Shown here: positions 21,082-29,556 of the stretch, piece by piece
Layout of the letters: the number at the start of each line of letters is the position of its first letter
Position numbering within the stretch: the first letter of the stretch is position 1
Assembly (NCBI GenBank): GCA_938743325.2
Contig: OW568873.1
Coordinates: forward strand, 803,456-867,455
Source: Pycnococcus provasolii
Lineage: Eukaryota > Chlorophyta > Pseudoscourfieldiophyceae > Pseudoscourfieldiales > Pycnococcaceae
DNA length: 64,000 nucleotides
Reading direction: 5' to 3'
The notes under the pieces: generated by a model
What the model saw: the letters and a program-made list of their open reading frames with translations, nothing else
Told to the model about the DNA's origin: nothing
Databases searched by the model: none
Program-made: the position numbers and the translations under genes

Positions 21082-21176
21082 AGAATGCGCGCATCGACGT
21101 ATTACGCACTTTTGTTATTAGATTAGAAATTTATTTTTAGAAATATTATTATGTTAAAACCGCCGTCTTCTTGCGA

Positions 21177-21929
21177 CTACTTTCTTGTCTTCCACGATCC
21201 ACCCTCGTAGCGAAGCGAGACTTTCTCCTCGTACTTCTTCAAAATCTCCGGGCTGGCGAGGCACTTCTTGAAGAGGTTAAGGAACTCCTTGCGGTCAATC
21301 TTCTTATCTCGGCTCTTGTCAGCGTGCTTGAGAATGTCACCCACGAAGTGCTTGAATTGATCTTCCGCGAGCTGCAGCTGCAGGCACTCGCGAAGCAAGA
21401 GCTCAAGTTCCTTTTTGTCGATGTACCCAGACTTGTCGGCGTCGTACTTCGTGAAGAGTGCGTCGGACTCCGCCTCGACCTGCGCGGTCGTCACCTCCTT
21501 CGCGATTCTCTGTGCGTACTTGGACCTCGTTTCCTCCGCCTTGAATACCTGCGTGTAGAACTTGAAGAACTCCTTCATTTCGATGCTGTTCGAGCCGTCT
21601 TTGTCAAAGTCCGCGATGAATTTGGCGGCGTACTCCTTGACTGCCGACTTTTCGATTTCGAGGCCTAGTTTGATGAAGATGGTGATAAGCTCTTCCGCGT
21701 CCACGCTTCCCGAGCCGTCCTTGTCCGCCTCCTTGAAGAGCCTCCTCGCCTCCGCGACGTCGTGCCTCTTTTCGGCCATGGTGTTGTCCATGTTGAGGAT
21801 GGCGTCCATGTCCGCGTCGAGATCCCTCTGTATTGCGTTCATCGCATCCTTGGAGACCTTCTTCTTGCCCGTCGCATTGCCTATGGGCGGCAGGTGTTCT
21901 TCCGCCGTGCTTGACGAGCCGCAGCCCAT
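21177..21929 (-). CDS. N-myristoylated four-EF-hand calcium sensor
   Basis: 250 residues from the ATG at 21929. This start gives MGCGSSST, a clear N-myristoylation signal with Cys3 available for palmitoylation, so membrane anchoring is expected. A TTG 24 bases upstream in the same frame would destroy the signal and is rejected. Four EF-hand loops are seen at 69-80 (DKDGSGSVDAEE), 109-120 (DKDGSNSIEMKE), 163-174 (DADKSGYIDKKE) and 204-215 (DKSRDKKIDRKE). Loops 1-3 have the expected glycine. Loop 4 has Asp in place of the Ser/Asp at position 5 and Lys in place of the glycine at position 6, so it may bind weakly. There is no kinase domain. The order resembles calcineurin B/recoverin-like sensors, but subgroup is not assigned. 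Confidence 0.85.
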   Translation of the reverse strand: MGCGSSSTAEEHLPPIGNATGKKKVSKDAMNAIQRDLDADMDAILNMDNTMAEKRHDVAEARRLFKEADKDGSGSVDAEELITIFIKLGLEIEKSAVKEYAAKFIADFDKDGSNSIEMKEFFKFYTQVFKAEETRSKYAQRIAKEVTTAQVEAESDALFTKYDADKSGYIDKKELELLLRECLQLQLAEDQFKHFVGDILKHADKSRDKKIDRKEFLNLFKKCLASPEILKKYEEKVSLRYEGGSWKTRK

Positions 21930-22484
21930 GACAAGGGTTGCGAGTTCGTGCAAGTTGGAACCAAGACAAGCGGCAAGTTAAAGAAAAGGTTAGGAAGGCG
22001 AGTGAGAGGCCGGGTGAGGGCAAGGCAAGGGCAGAGGGCGAGGTTTGCCAAAGCCCAAGGGACGAACGTTCCCCAACGGGTTATTACGGGACCTCCCTCC
22101 CCCCAAGGCCCCAAAGAAACAGAACCAGAAACAGAAAGTAAGAATAAGGGCACGGCGTTGACTTCCTTGGGGGGAAGGCGCACAGACGAGAGAGAGGAAA
22201 CGATACGAAACGACCATAGACGACCCTATCGTAACCCTAACGCTAAGGGTATTCCCGGGAATACCCTAATGCCCTAGGTAATACCCTAATGCCCCGGGGG
22301 TTAGGGTTAGGGTTACAGGGTTACAGGGTTACAGGGTCACAGGGTTACAGGGTTAGGGTAGTCACATTTGCAGTCTGCGCATCTGCCGCATCTGTACGAA
22401 CTGTACGGATTAGGGTTAGGCTCCCTCCCCTCCTCCCTCCCTCCCTCTCTCGAGTGGGATCGGCCCTTCACAACTGCTCTGCCC
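21930..22484. promoter_or_regulatory. Bidirectional promoter with telomere-like repeats and palindrome
   Basis: It separates the EF-hand gene (minus) from the SDR gene (plus). At 22230-22360 there is a CCCTAA unit on one side, TTAGGG units on the other, and GGGTTACA variants continuing to 22358. Between them is a perfect 22-bp palindrome at 22246-22267 centred on CCCGGG. A further TTAGGGTTAGG lies at 22409-22419, about 65 bp before the ATG. Confidence 0.6.
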
Positions 22485-23471
22485 ATGTCCGATTTCGCGC
22501 TCGTCACGGGCGCCAACTCGGGGCTCGGCACAGCCACCGCAGAGGCGCTCGCGTGCAAGGGCATACACGTCCTGCTCGCGTGCCGACGGGGGGAGGACTC
22601 GACAGCTACCGCCAACGCACTCGCCAACCCGCGCATATCCGCCGTGCCTTTCGACTGCGACCTCGGGGACCTCAAGAAAGTGCGCGCGTTCGTAGACAAA
22701 CTCGAAAAGAAGATGGGGGCGAACGCGCAAGTATCCATCCTCGTCAACAACGCGGGCATGAACGGAACGGGAGTCAAGCCGTGGAAAACTCCCGAAAACG
22801 TCGGATTCCTCACGCAGACCAACTTCCTCGGGCCCTTTGTTCTCACGAGGCTCATGATGAGCAAAAATATGCTGCGCGGTGGCGAAAACGGAACATCCAA
22901 GGCGCGTGTCGTCAACGTGTCTTCCGTCACGCACAGGACGCACGGGAACATCAGAGACGTGCAGGCGTTCTTCAACCCAACGCGAGAGGGGCATTACCCA
23001 AACACAAAGCTCGCGAACGCGCTGTTCACGCTCGCCCTGAACGAGAAGTTCGGAAACAGCGTCACCGCGGTGAGTGCAGATCCCGGCGGCGCCATGACGG
23101 GCATCTGGCGTAGGTACGGACCTCTCGCTCGCTTCGCCATTTCGCTCATCTTCGCTCCAGCGGATGACGCGGCGACGAGCGTCGTGCATGCCGCCGTCGC
23201 CGACATGTCGTCTGCTCCAAAGTACGCGTACGTCGCTCGCGGCGCCTTTGCGTGGAAGCTGTTGTGCGGCGAAGAACCGTCGGCGAACGTGCCGCGTTGG
23301 CGTCGACTTACAGCCACGGGCATCGCCGTGTTTGTTGACTGGCCTATTCGCTGGATATCGGGAAAGATGCTGTGCTCGCACGCCACGCTCGTTCCGCCAA
23401 CGCCTCAAGCGCGAGATTTGGACCTCGCGAATGCCGTTTGGGACGAGGCGGAACGACGTGCTGGCCTGTAA
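22485..23471 (+). CDS. Short-chain dehydrogenase/reductase (SDR)
   Basis: 328 residues from the ATG at 22485. Classical SDR signs: the dinucleotide-binding loop TGANSGLG at 8-15, a downstream DCDLGD acidic segment, NNAG, the catalytic Ser region VNVSSVTHRT, and Tyr171/Lys175 (YPNTK). The spacing resembles the retinol dehydrogenase/WWOX/TIC32-like group that uses NADP(H), an assignment based on general resemblance. A C-terminal hydrophobic stretch (about 255-300) may associate with membrane. The true substrate cannot be read from the sequence. Confidence 0.85.
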   Translation: MSDFALVTGANSGLGTATAEALACKGIHVLLACRRGEDSTATANALANPRISAVPFDCDLGDLKKVRAFVDKLEKKMGANAQVSILVNNAGMNGTGVKPWKTPENVGFLTQTNFLGPFVLTRLMMSKNMLRGGENGTSKARVVNVSSVTHRTHGNIRDVQAFFNPTREGHYPNTKLANALFTLALNEKFGNSVTAVSADPGGAMTGIWRRYGPLARFAISLIFAPADDAATSVVHAAVADMSSAPKYAYVARGAFAWKLLCGEEPSANVPRWRRLTATGIAVFVDWPIRWISGKMLCSHATLVPPTPQARDLDLANAVWDEAERRAGL

Positions 23472-23525
23472 AACAAACCAACAAATCAAGTTTTTTCTTT
23501 CTTCTTCTTTACATGTGTACAGCCT

Positions 23526-26500
23526 TCACGTAGCGGCGGCCCCGCCAGAAGTCGCTGCAGAGGCGGCGCGTAGTCGATCCATCAAGAACTGGTATCGCTC
23601 GCTGACTTCAGCCACCGACCGACGGCACAGGTTGGTAGCAACGCTTTGAAACGTCGCCTCTAGGGCACCTTTCGACATCACTTCTGTCAGCAGCACACGG
23701 TCGTGCTCCGCCGTCCAGACGTTGTTGTCGACGGAATCGCCGTTGTCGCCGTCACCGTTGGCGCCGTTGTCGCCATCGGCGTTGGCATCGCCATCGTCGT
23801 CGTTGTCGGAAAGACCTTCTGACAAGTACTCCATCTCCTCCTGCTCGAAATCACCGTCGTCGCCGGCGTTGAAGTTGTTGTTGTCGTCGTCGTTGCCGTC
23901 GTCATCATCATTGCAGTCGTAATTGTAGTCGCCTTCGTCGTTGCCGTCGATGTCGACGTCGTCGTTGCCGTCGATGTCGCCGTCGTCGTTGCCGTCGATG
24001 TCGCCGTCGTCGTTGCCGTCGATGTCGCCGTCGTCGTTGCCGTCGATGTCGACATCGCCGTTGCCATTGCCGTCGCCGTCGCCACTGCCGTCTTCATCAG
24101 CACCGCCACTTCCATCCATAGCACGGCGCGCCTCCGCCTCCGCTTGTGTTGGCGTCAGCGGCTTTGGCGCCACATCGGGTGTACCGTCGCCACCATCACC
24201 GCCGCCACCATCACCGCCGCCACCATCACCGCCGCCACCATCACCGCCCGTGTTGTCCTCGGCGGCGGATGATAGACGGCGCCTCGCCGCGAGTGCCACG
24301 TTGCCACCGCGTCGAGCAACAGGTCGCTTTGGACTGGGAAAGCACGCCTTGATCGTTTCAGCCGGAAGGGTCACCCACGCTAATGCAAGTGGCTCGACGT
24401 CCTTCATCCAGCCGAGTCGCTCCGCCAGTGCCGCGAAGTACTTATTCTTCGGCACATCGCAGGCAATCAGACCCAGCTGTTTCAGTGGAGCTGCGTGCAC
24501 CTTTGCACCCAGCGCGAGTGCATCCACCTCGTCCGCGGAAAGGGGTGCCTGACGGTAAGCAATCACGCACTTCACCGGGTTGCCGTCAGCACCACGCTGA
24601 CTCGACAAGTTCTTATGCCGGTGGAAAATCTGTTGGCTCGTCTTCACGTTGGCGAAGGACTCACGCGAGATGGACTTGTAGTCCTTGCCATACTTCATCA
24701 TGCCCACGGCGAGCAGCAGATCCTCCGCTGGTGAAAAGAGCTGGTTGTGCTGATTGTAAAGCATCTTCGTCGATTCGCTGTTGTTGTGATCCACCGCCGA
24801 TCTGCCCCCCAAACCTGAGGATGCGGTGCGGGCGACGGCGGCGGCGGCGGCGGCGGCAAGTTCTCTTTGTCGCACGCGAATGGGATTGAGCAGGCATGCA
24901 CGCAGCAATGGCTGCGACTGCTCTGCGAGAGCAGATGTTGCAAGCGGGCTGAGCATTGCCACCAGCTCGTCGGATTGTGCTCCCATCATCGTTGGCACCG
25001 ATGCGAAGAGAGCAAGCTGCAGTGGCGAGTCCGTAGGCAATGCCATCGGCGGAAGGTGCGTGGGCAGTAGGCTTCCATGTGAATGATGTAGCGCCAAGAG
25101 CAGTGCGCGATGTGCATGGGGCGCATCCACCGATGCATTACCAAAGTACCCAAACACGCCATTGTCACGTAGCGGAATGTTGACGGGCGCGAAGGTATTA
25201 TTCGCTGGGTGCCTCGCCTCGCGGCGTTCACGGGCCTCCTTCGACATATCCACTAGGGCCATGATGTGCGCACGTGCCGTTTTCTTTGCTGAGACGTGAG
25301 CAGCATCGGAAGTTCGGTATGCAAGCGCCATCGTCTGCAGAAGGAGCTGGGTGTGATCCGCAAGCTGGCATGCAAGCTGGCATTGCTGGCTTGCGGTGAA
25401 CTCTGCACGGGGTGCCTTGCTGGCATCCGGGTAATCTTCCCAAGGTGGAGGAAGAGGTGGCGGCATAGACGCATAGTCTTCCACAACCGAGGGCAATGGG
25501 GCGATGGCGGCCATCTCCTCCTCCTGCTGCTGCTGCTGCCCTGAAGGGGCGTCGGCAGCGGCTGCGGTGAGCAAGAGCGGCTGCGACGGCGTAATTGCGA
25601 GAGGGGTCTGCGGGTCCTGCTGCTGCAGGTGTTCGTTAGAGTTGTAGAGATGCGCGAAGGCGGCGACCGCCGCGGCGGCAGCCGCATCGGCTGCCGTTGC
25701 TGCCGCGGCAGCCACGTCTGGAGATTCGCCGAGCTTTTGCGAAAACACGTCGTGAAGAAGGGGCTTGATGGCAGACACGATCGCAACCGCCGCTGGACCA
25801 GCGTGAGCACTCAGACCCGTCGCAAAGGCTGCCCGTGCGGCTGCCGCCGCAGTCGCGGCAAGGCGCTGAGGACGCTGACGGCGAGCGATGGGAGCTGGTA
25901 AAGCCGTCGCATTCTCCACAGCCATCGCCGCCGCCCCCATCGCCGGAGCTGCATTCGCCGCGTTTGGGTCCGAGGAGATGGCTGCGAGAATGTCGTCGTC
26001 GCCGATGTCGAGCAGCTCTGGATCCCAGTCCTGGTCGTCATCTTCCTCGAGCTCCTGTGGTAAGCTATCTGCATTGTACGCATGAACAAATTTGCTGTAG
26101 AAGTGCCCGTCGATGTCTGCACCCCACTCCACGTCGTCTTCCCACGTTCGAAGCGGCGCGTTGCCTTCGTTGAGTCGGCCGTACGCCCGTCTTCTTCTCG
26201 CCTCGCTTGTCGGCTCCTCTCCTACCGCAAATGCATCTTCGAGAGACAGTGCCAGGTCCTCTTGGTCTCGCAAGTCCAGTCTCGCGCGTGTCGGAATGGC
26301 ATGCTGCTGCTGTTGCTTCTGCTGCGATTGCTCCACCTCTGTCGGGCTGCTTTCACCGCGGCTCCCTCCGCTTCTCCGTCTCTTTCGCGTTGACGACGGC
26401 GGCGTGACCCCATCGACTTCCGAGCCACTGCTCGCATCCTCGTCGTCTGCCCTTGCGACGTCGTCGGCGACGTTCGCGGCGTTCTGCCAGAGCACGTCGA

Positions 26501-26692
26501 GTGCCCAGTCGAGTCCCGGGTCGCCCATCGGTGGACCTTGCCTTCTTCCCGACGGGGTAGCCATTGCTTCCGCGTTACGCCTCTCCTGCTCCTGCTCGTT
26601 CTCCTCATCCTCAGTAGCAGTTGTGTGTTGCTGTTCTTCCGCCACGTCGTCTTCGTCATCTTCGTCATCATCGTCGTCAAGCTCGTCGTCGC

Positions 26693-26723
<31 letters not shown>

Positions 26724-27035
26724 GTCTTCAGACCACTCCGAGTCTGTGGATGGCATGTCAGACACTTCGAACGACTCGTCTGACGACTCGTCATTATCAT
26801 CAGCGTCTTCGGACTCCGCGTGCTGTGCTGCTATGTGGTCGTTCCGTCGCGCCTTGCTCGGTGCTGCCCCTCGCGACGCGTCTCTGTTGGATGCGCCAGG
26901 ATCCGCGGCGTATCCGTCGGATTCCAGGTGCCCTTTCTGCGCCGTCCTTCCGTCGTGCTCTAGAGACGCCGCTGAGACGAGCGCGGAAAGCCCGAGAGGC
27001 GGCGCCGCTGGTTGGCTGCCTCCGTGCGGGAGCAT
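23526..27035 (-). CDS. GON4-like SANT/Myb nuclear protein
   Basis: 1,169 residues from the ATG at 27035; further upstream the frame has only TTG. GON4-like proteins are transcriptional co-regulators in animals, with plant homologues. Diagnostic block at about 760-815: FSPAEDLLLAVGMMKYGKDY followed by SQQIFHRHKNL, the SANT-like motif of this family. A second Myb/SANT-like unit is at about 1107-1150 (WTAEHDRVLLTEVMSKG). Acidic Asp runs lie near residues 80-130 and again near 985-1085, where they come from minisatellite expansion. The Ala-rich middle contains IMALVDMSKEARERREARH. It diverges from the gene at 27270 with only 234 bp between starts. Confidence 0.8.
23935..24060. repeat. 21-bp coding minisatellite in the GON4-like gene
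   Basis: About five units of a GTCGTTGCCGTCGATGTC-type motif, read on the minus strand as an Asp/Gly/Asn repeat (NDDGDIDG). Units differ by single bases. The repeat stays in frame, so it alters protein length without breaking it. Confidence 0.85.
24183..24246. repeat. 15-bp coding minisatellite in the GON4-like gene
   Basis: Four near-perfect units of GCCGCCACCATCACC, encoding GGDGG repeats on the minus strand. It lies 120 bp from the 21-bp array in the same gene, so two independent in-frame expansions affect one acidic or glycine-rich segment. Confidence 0.85.
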
Positions 27036-27269
27036 GTTTTCCCCGCGAAGAGGAGAGGAGAGGAGGGGGGAAAATGGAGGCGGGAGAAGGCGGGAGAAGG
27101 AGAAGAACAGCAAAAAGAGGAGCGCGAAACCAACCCAACCTCCCGCGTTAGGGTTTACCTCATGGAAGTAGGGTTAGGGGTAGGACGAAAATTACCGGCC
27201 CTCTCCCTGCTCTATCCTCTTTCCCCCTCCACTCCTCGGCGCATTTCAGCATTTGCCTCCCACGTGTCC
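27036..27269. promoter_or_regulatory. Compact bidirectional promoter with telo-box
   Basis: 234 bp between divergent ATGs. It contains GTTAGGGTTTA at 27147-27157 (the exact Arabidopsis-style telo-box AAACCCTAA on the reverse strand) and TAGGGTTAGGGG at 27169-27180. Purine-rich GGAGAAGGCGG repeats lie at 27074-27103. Confidence 0.6.
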
Positions 27270-28496
27270 ATGGCGGCGCCCGCACGACCTCGCGCCCGCG
27301 GTTCGCGCCCGGTCCACGTCGCCCGTGGTTCGAACCTCGTCGCGCCTGTGCGCCTCGCGCGATGCCCGCGCGCCTTCGTGCCTCGTGCCCTCGCATCCTC
27401 GCAGCCGTCGCGTCGTGCGCAGGACAGAAACGACGACGAGGACCTCGACTGGCTCCCGACCCCTGCGCGCTCAAAAGCCACGCCTCGACCGCAGGAGGAG
27501 GCGAGAGCGACGCAGGAACAGCAAAGCGACGCCGAAGCAGCGGGGACGAGCGCGCAGACGAACGCGAAGGACAACCAAAGCAGCTCGCTCAACGACTGGT
27601 ATAGTGCAAGCGCCAGCACAAGTGCTGAGTGGTTCTATGCGCAGACGACAACAACGGCGTCGCAGGAGACACAGCAAACTGACGAGGAGTTCTATGACGA
27701 TGGCGACTCGTACGACGACGAGAATTACGCAAACGACAAGCCACTCTTCCAAGAGGAGGATGCGCTGCCGTGGCAGCAGACGGACAACGCAACGTACGCT
27801 GGGGGAGCGTACGGAAGAAACAGCTTCGACGACGACGAAGAGACGGACACCCCGGACGTCAGCCCGCTGCTGCGGGAGGAGCTTGAAGCGCTGCTTCCAG
27901 TCAGTGGAACAGGAGCAAGCTACTCGTACTACTGGGGAGGCGTGGACACGATTCTCAGAAGGCTGAGCATAAGCCTCGCAGGACTGCTCATTACCACCAA
28001 CCTCAACGCGCTGCTTGCGGCGACGGCGAGCTTATACTTCGTGTGGGCGCCAGCCGCTCTGTCGGCACGAAGGAATGCGCCGCTGCGGAGATTCAAGCAT
28101 GCGGCACTATGGCACGCGCGTATCCTGTCGGTGTCGCGAGAGCAGGCACCGCCGAGACGGACGAACACGACGCCGCCCGCCACGACAACCGTGATGCTCG
28201 GCGACGGCTCAGGCGCGAGAATGGAGGTGCGCGTACCGTCCGCCGGTCACCGCAAAATTCGAGGGCTCGCCGTTGGCGCGCCCGCGGAGCTCGTCGTCGT
28301 ATCTGATGACGCGTCGATGGCACGCTTCAAGGCTGTGCGTGACATTTTTTTGCCAGCCACGGATGAGTTTGTTTGCGACTTTCCGTTCCTAGAGAGGACG
28401 ATTATGCGTGCCCTATCACGCGACGTTGCATTCGAGCGTGGCGAACGACAGAGGCAGGAGGTGCAGTCAAGGAGACGCCGAGTACGTAGAAGTTGA
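27270..28496 (+). CDS. Probable plastid membrane protein, unknown function
   Basis: 408 residues from the ATG at 27270. An 86-residue upstream extension of the frame runs over the promoter and is rejected. Residues 1-50 are Arg/Ala/Pro/Val-rich, a convincing plastid transit peptide. About 60-205 is acidic, Gln/Thr-rich and disordered (FYDDGDSYDDENY). Near 230-265 a hydrophobic pair (RRLSISLAGLLITTNLNALL and ATASLYFVWAPAALSARR) should span or insert in a membrane. The C-terminal third is a small folded domain (MEVRVPSAGHRKIRGLAVG, ELVVVSD, FLPATDEFVCDFPFLER). The layout resembles uncharacterised plant plastid proteins, but I cannot name one with certainty. Confidence 0.6.
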   Translation: MAAPARPRARGSRPVHVARGSNLVAPVRLARCPRAFVPRALASSQPSRRAQDRNDDEDLDWLPTPARSKATPRPQEEARATQEQQSDAEAAGTSAQTNAKDNQSSSLNDWYSASASTSAEWFYAQTTTTASQETQQTDEEFYDDGDSYDDENYANDKPLFQEEDALPWQQTDNATYAGGAYGRNSFDDDEETDTPDVSPLLREELEALLPVSGTGASYSYYWGGVDTILRRLSISLAGLLITTNLNALLAATASLYFVWAPAALSARRNAPLRRFKHAALWHARILSVSREQAPPRRTNTTPPATTTVMLGDGSGARMEVRVPSAGHRKIRGLAVGAPAELVVVSDDASMARFKAVRDIFLPATDEFVCDFPFLERTIMRALSRDVAFERGERQRQEVQSRRRRVRRS

Positions 28497-28604
28497 TACG
28501 ACGATGACGACGCGGCCGGCGGCGGATGCGGACGGGTGTATAACAAGAAGTAATAAGTTTAGTTTTAGCTTAGTTAAAAACGTTTTCAAAAAAAAAAGGT
28601 CAAA

Positions 28605-29072
28605 TCATGCTGTGTGCGTAGAGCTTGAAGCATCGCTGAGTTCCTTCATCTCCCCTTCGCTTCCCCTGAGCCTAGACAGGTGCGCCATGCCACGGTTTCG
28701 CAGTTCCATGAGGTTGCTTTCCGCCTTTTTTCTACCCTCCTCAAGAGCCGAGTCGATGGAGAGTTCGTGCCTTTTGAGCATGGGAAGTATGTATGTTTTG
28801 TAGATTAGGTTTGCGCCTTGCGTTTGTGGCATTTGCAGCCATAGTATGAAGGCCAGTTTCCCTAGGTAGTACATGGGAACCCACGAGATGAGCCAGTCTG
28901 CGGCGCCTTCGATGACGGTGAAGAGGCTGAAGACGACCCAGTAGGTGAGCCACTGTGCCGCTGACTCCGGCGCGCGCGCCTCGAGCGCCTTGTAGGATGC
29001 GTACGCTGGGTAAACGAATCCTACGCATACGGCGACTGGCTTGGTGACGACGGCGAGCGGTCGGAACGCCAT
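28605..29072 (-). CDS. HVA22/REEP (TB2/DP1) family ER-shaping protein
   Basis: 155 residues from the ATG at 29072. The family bends ER membrane using paired hydrophobic hairpins. Signature seen: GFVYPAYASYKALE near 20, QWLTYWVVFSLFTVIEG near 40, then LISWVPMYYLGKLAFILWLQ and NLIYKTYILPMLKRHE. The last 50 residues are a charged amphipathic helix (ALEEGRKKAESNLMELR). A longer frame reaching 29234 starts with GTG or TTG and a Ser/Thr/His-rich leader, and was not used. The gene converges with the plastid membrane protein gene (108 bp apart) and diverges from POL5. Confidence 0.88.
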   Translation of the reverse strand: MAFRPLAVVTKPVAVCVGFVYPAYASYKALEARAPESAAQWLTYWVVFSLFTVIEGAADWLISWVPMYYLGKLAFILWLQMPQTQGANLIYKTYILPMLKRHELSIDSALEEGRKKAESNLMELRNRGMAHLSRLRGSEGEMKELSDASSSTHTA

Positions 29073-29556
29073 GATGGTTGTGTGTGTTGCCGCCGTTGTG
29101 CTACTTACTACTGCTGTGGCTGAGTCGCGACGTGCGAGGTGCGCCGAGTGCGTGTGCGGGGATGGCACACGTTTCGTCGAGACGTGCGTCGTCCCCCAGT
29201 CGTCCCCCAGTCGTCCCCGGGCGGTGGTGCGCACGGGTCGTCAACGAGTTCGGAAGAAGGAAAGACGAGGGCAGAGGGAGGAATCGGTCGGGATCAGCCG
29301 ACTGTTCCAAAACGCAAAAACGCGTTCCCCCTTCTTCAACGACTCTTTAAAGCCCCCCACTCTGCCAGGCATGCTTGGATTTCATTTCGTTTGGTTCAAG
29401 TGTGGGTCCCCTCCGTCCGCCCCTCCCGTTCCCTTCCCTGGTGCCTGGCCCCGTTCCCCGCTCCCCGTTCCCCCTGGCCTTCCGGCGGCGCCCCCTCCTT
29501 CCTTCTTCCCCCCGGACCCGGACCCGCCGATTCCAATCGGCTCCGCTCCTCTCGTC
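29073..29556. promoter_or_regulatory. Divergent promoter region of HVA22-like and POL5-like genes
   Basis: 484 bp. It includes a short triplicate of GTCGTCCCCC (29186-29216) and C-rich blocks. The plus-strand frame is open through all of it, so a longer POL5 N-terminus is formally possible, but the translation is Pro/Arg-rich and unlike the family. No telomere-like tract was found. Confidence 0.4.

Noticed and set aside
22416-23489. 357-codon minus frame opposite the SDR gene
   Set aside because: Antisense shadow; Arg/His/Val-rich with no motif.
29041-29556. N-terminal extension of the POL5-like protein
   Set aside because: Translation is Pro/Arg-rich, lies in the divergent promoter, and the family homology begins only after 29557.
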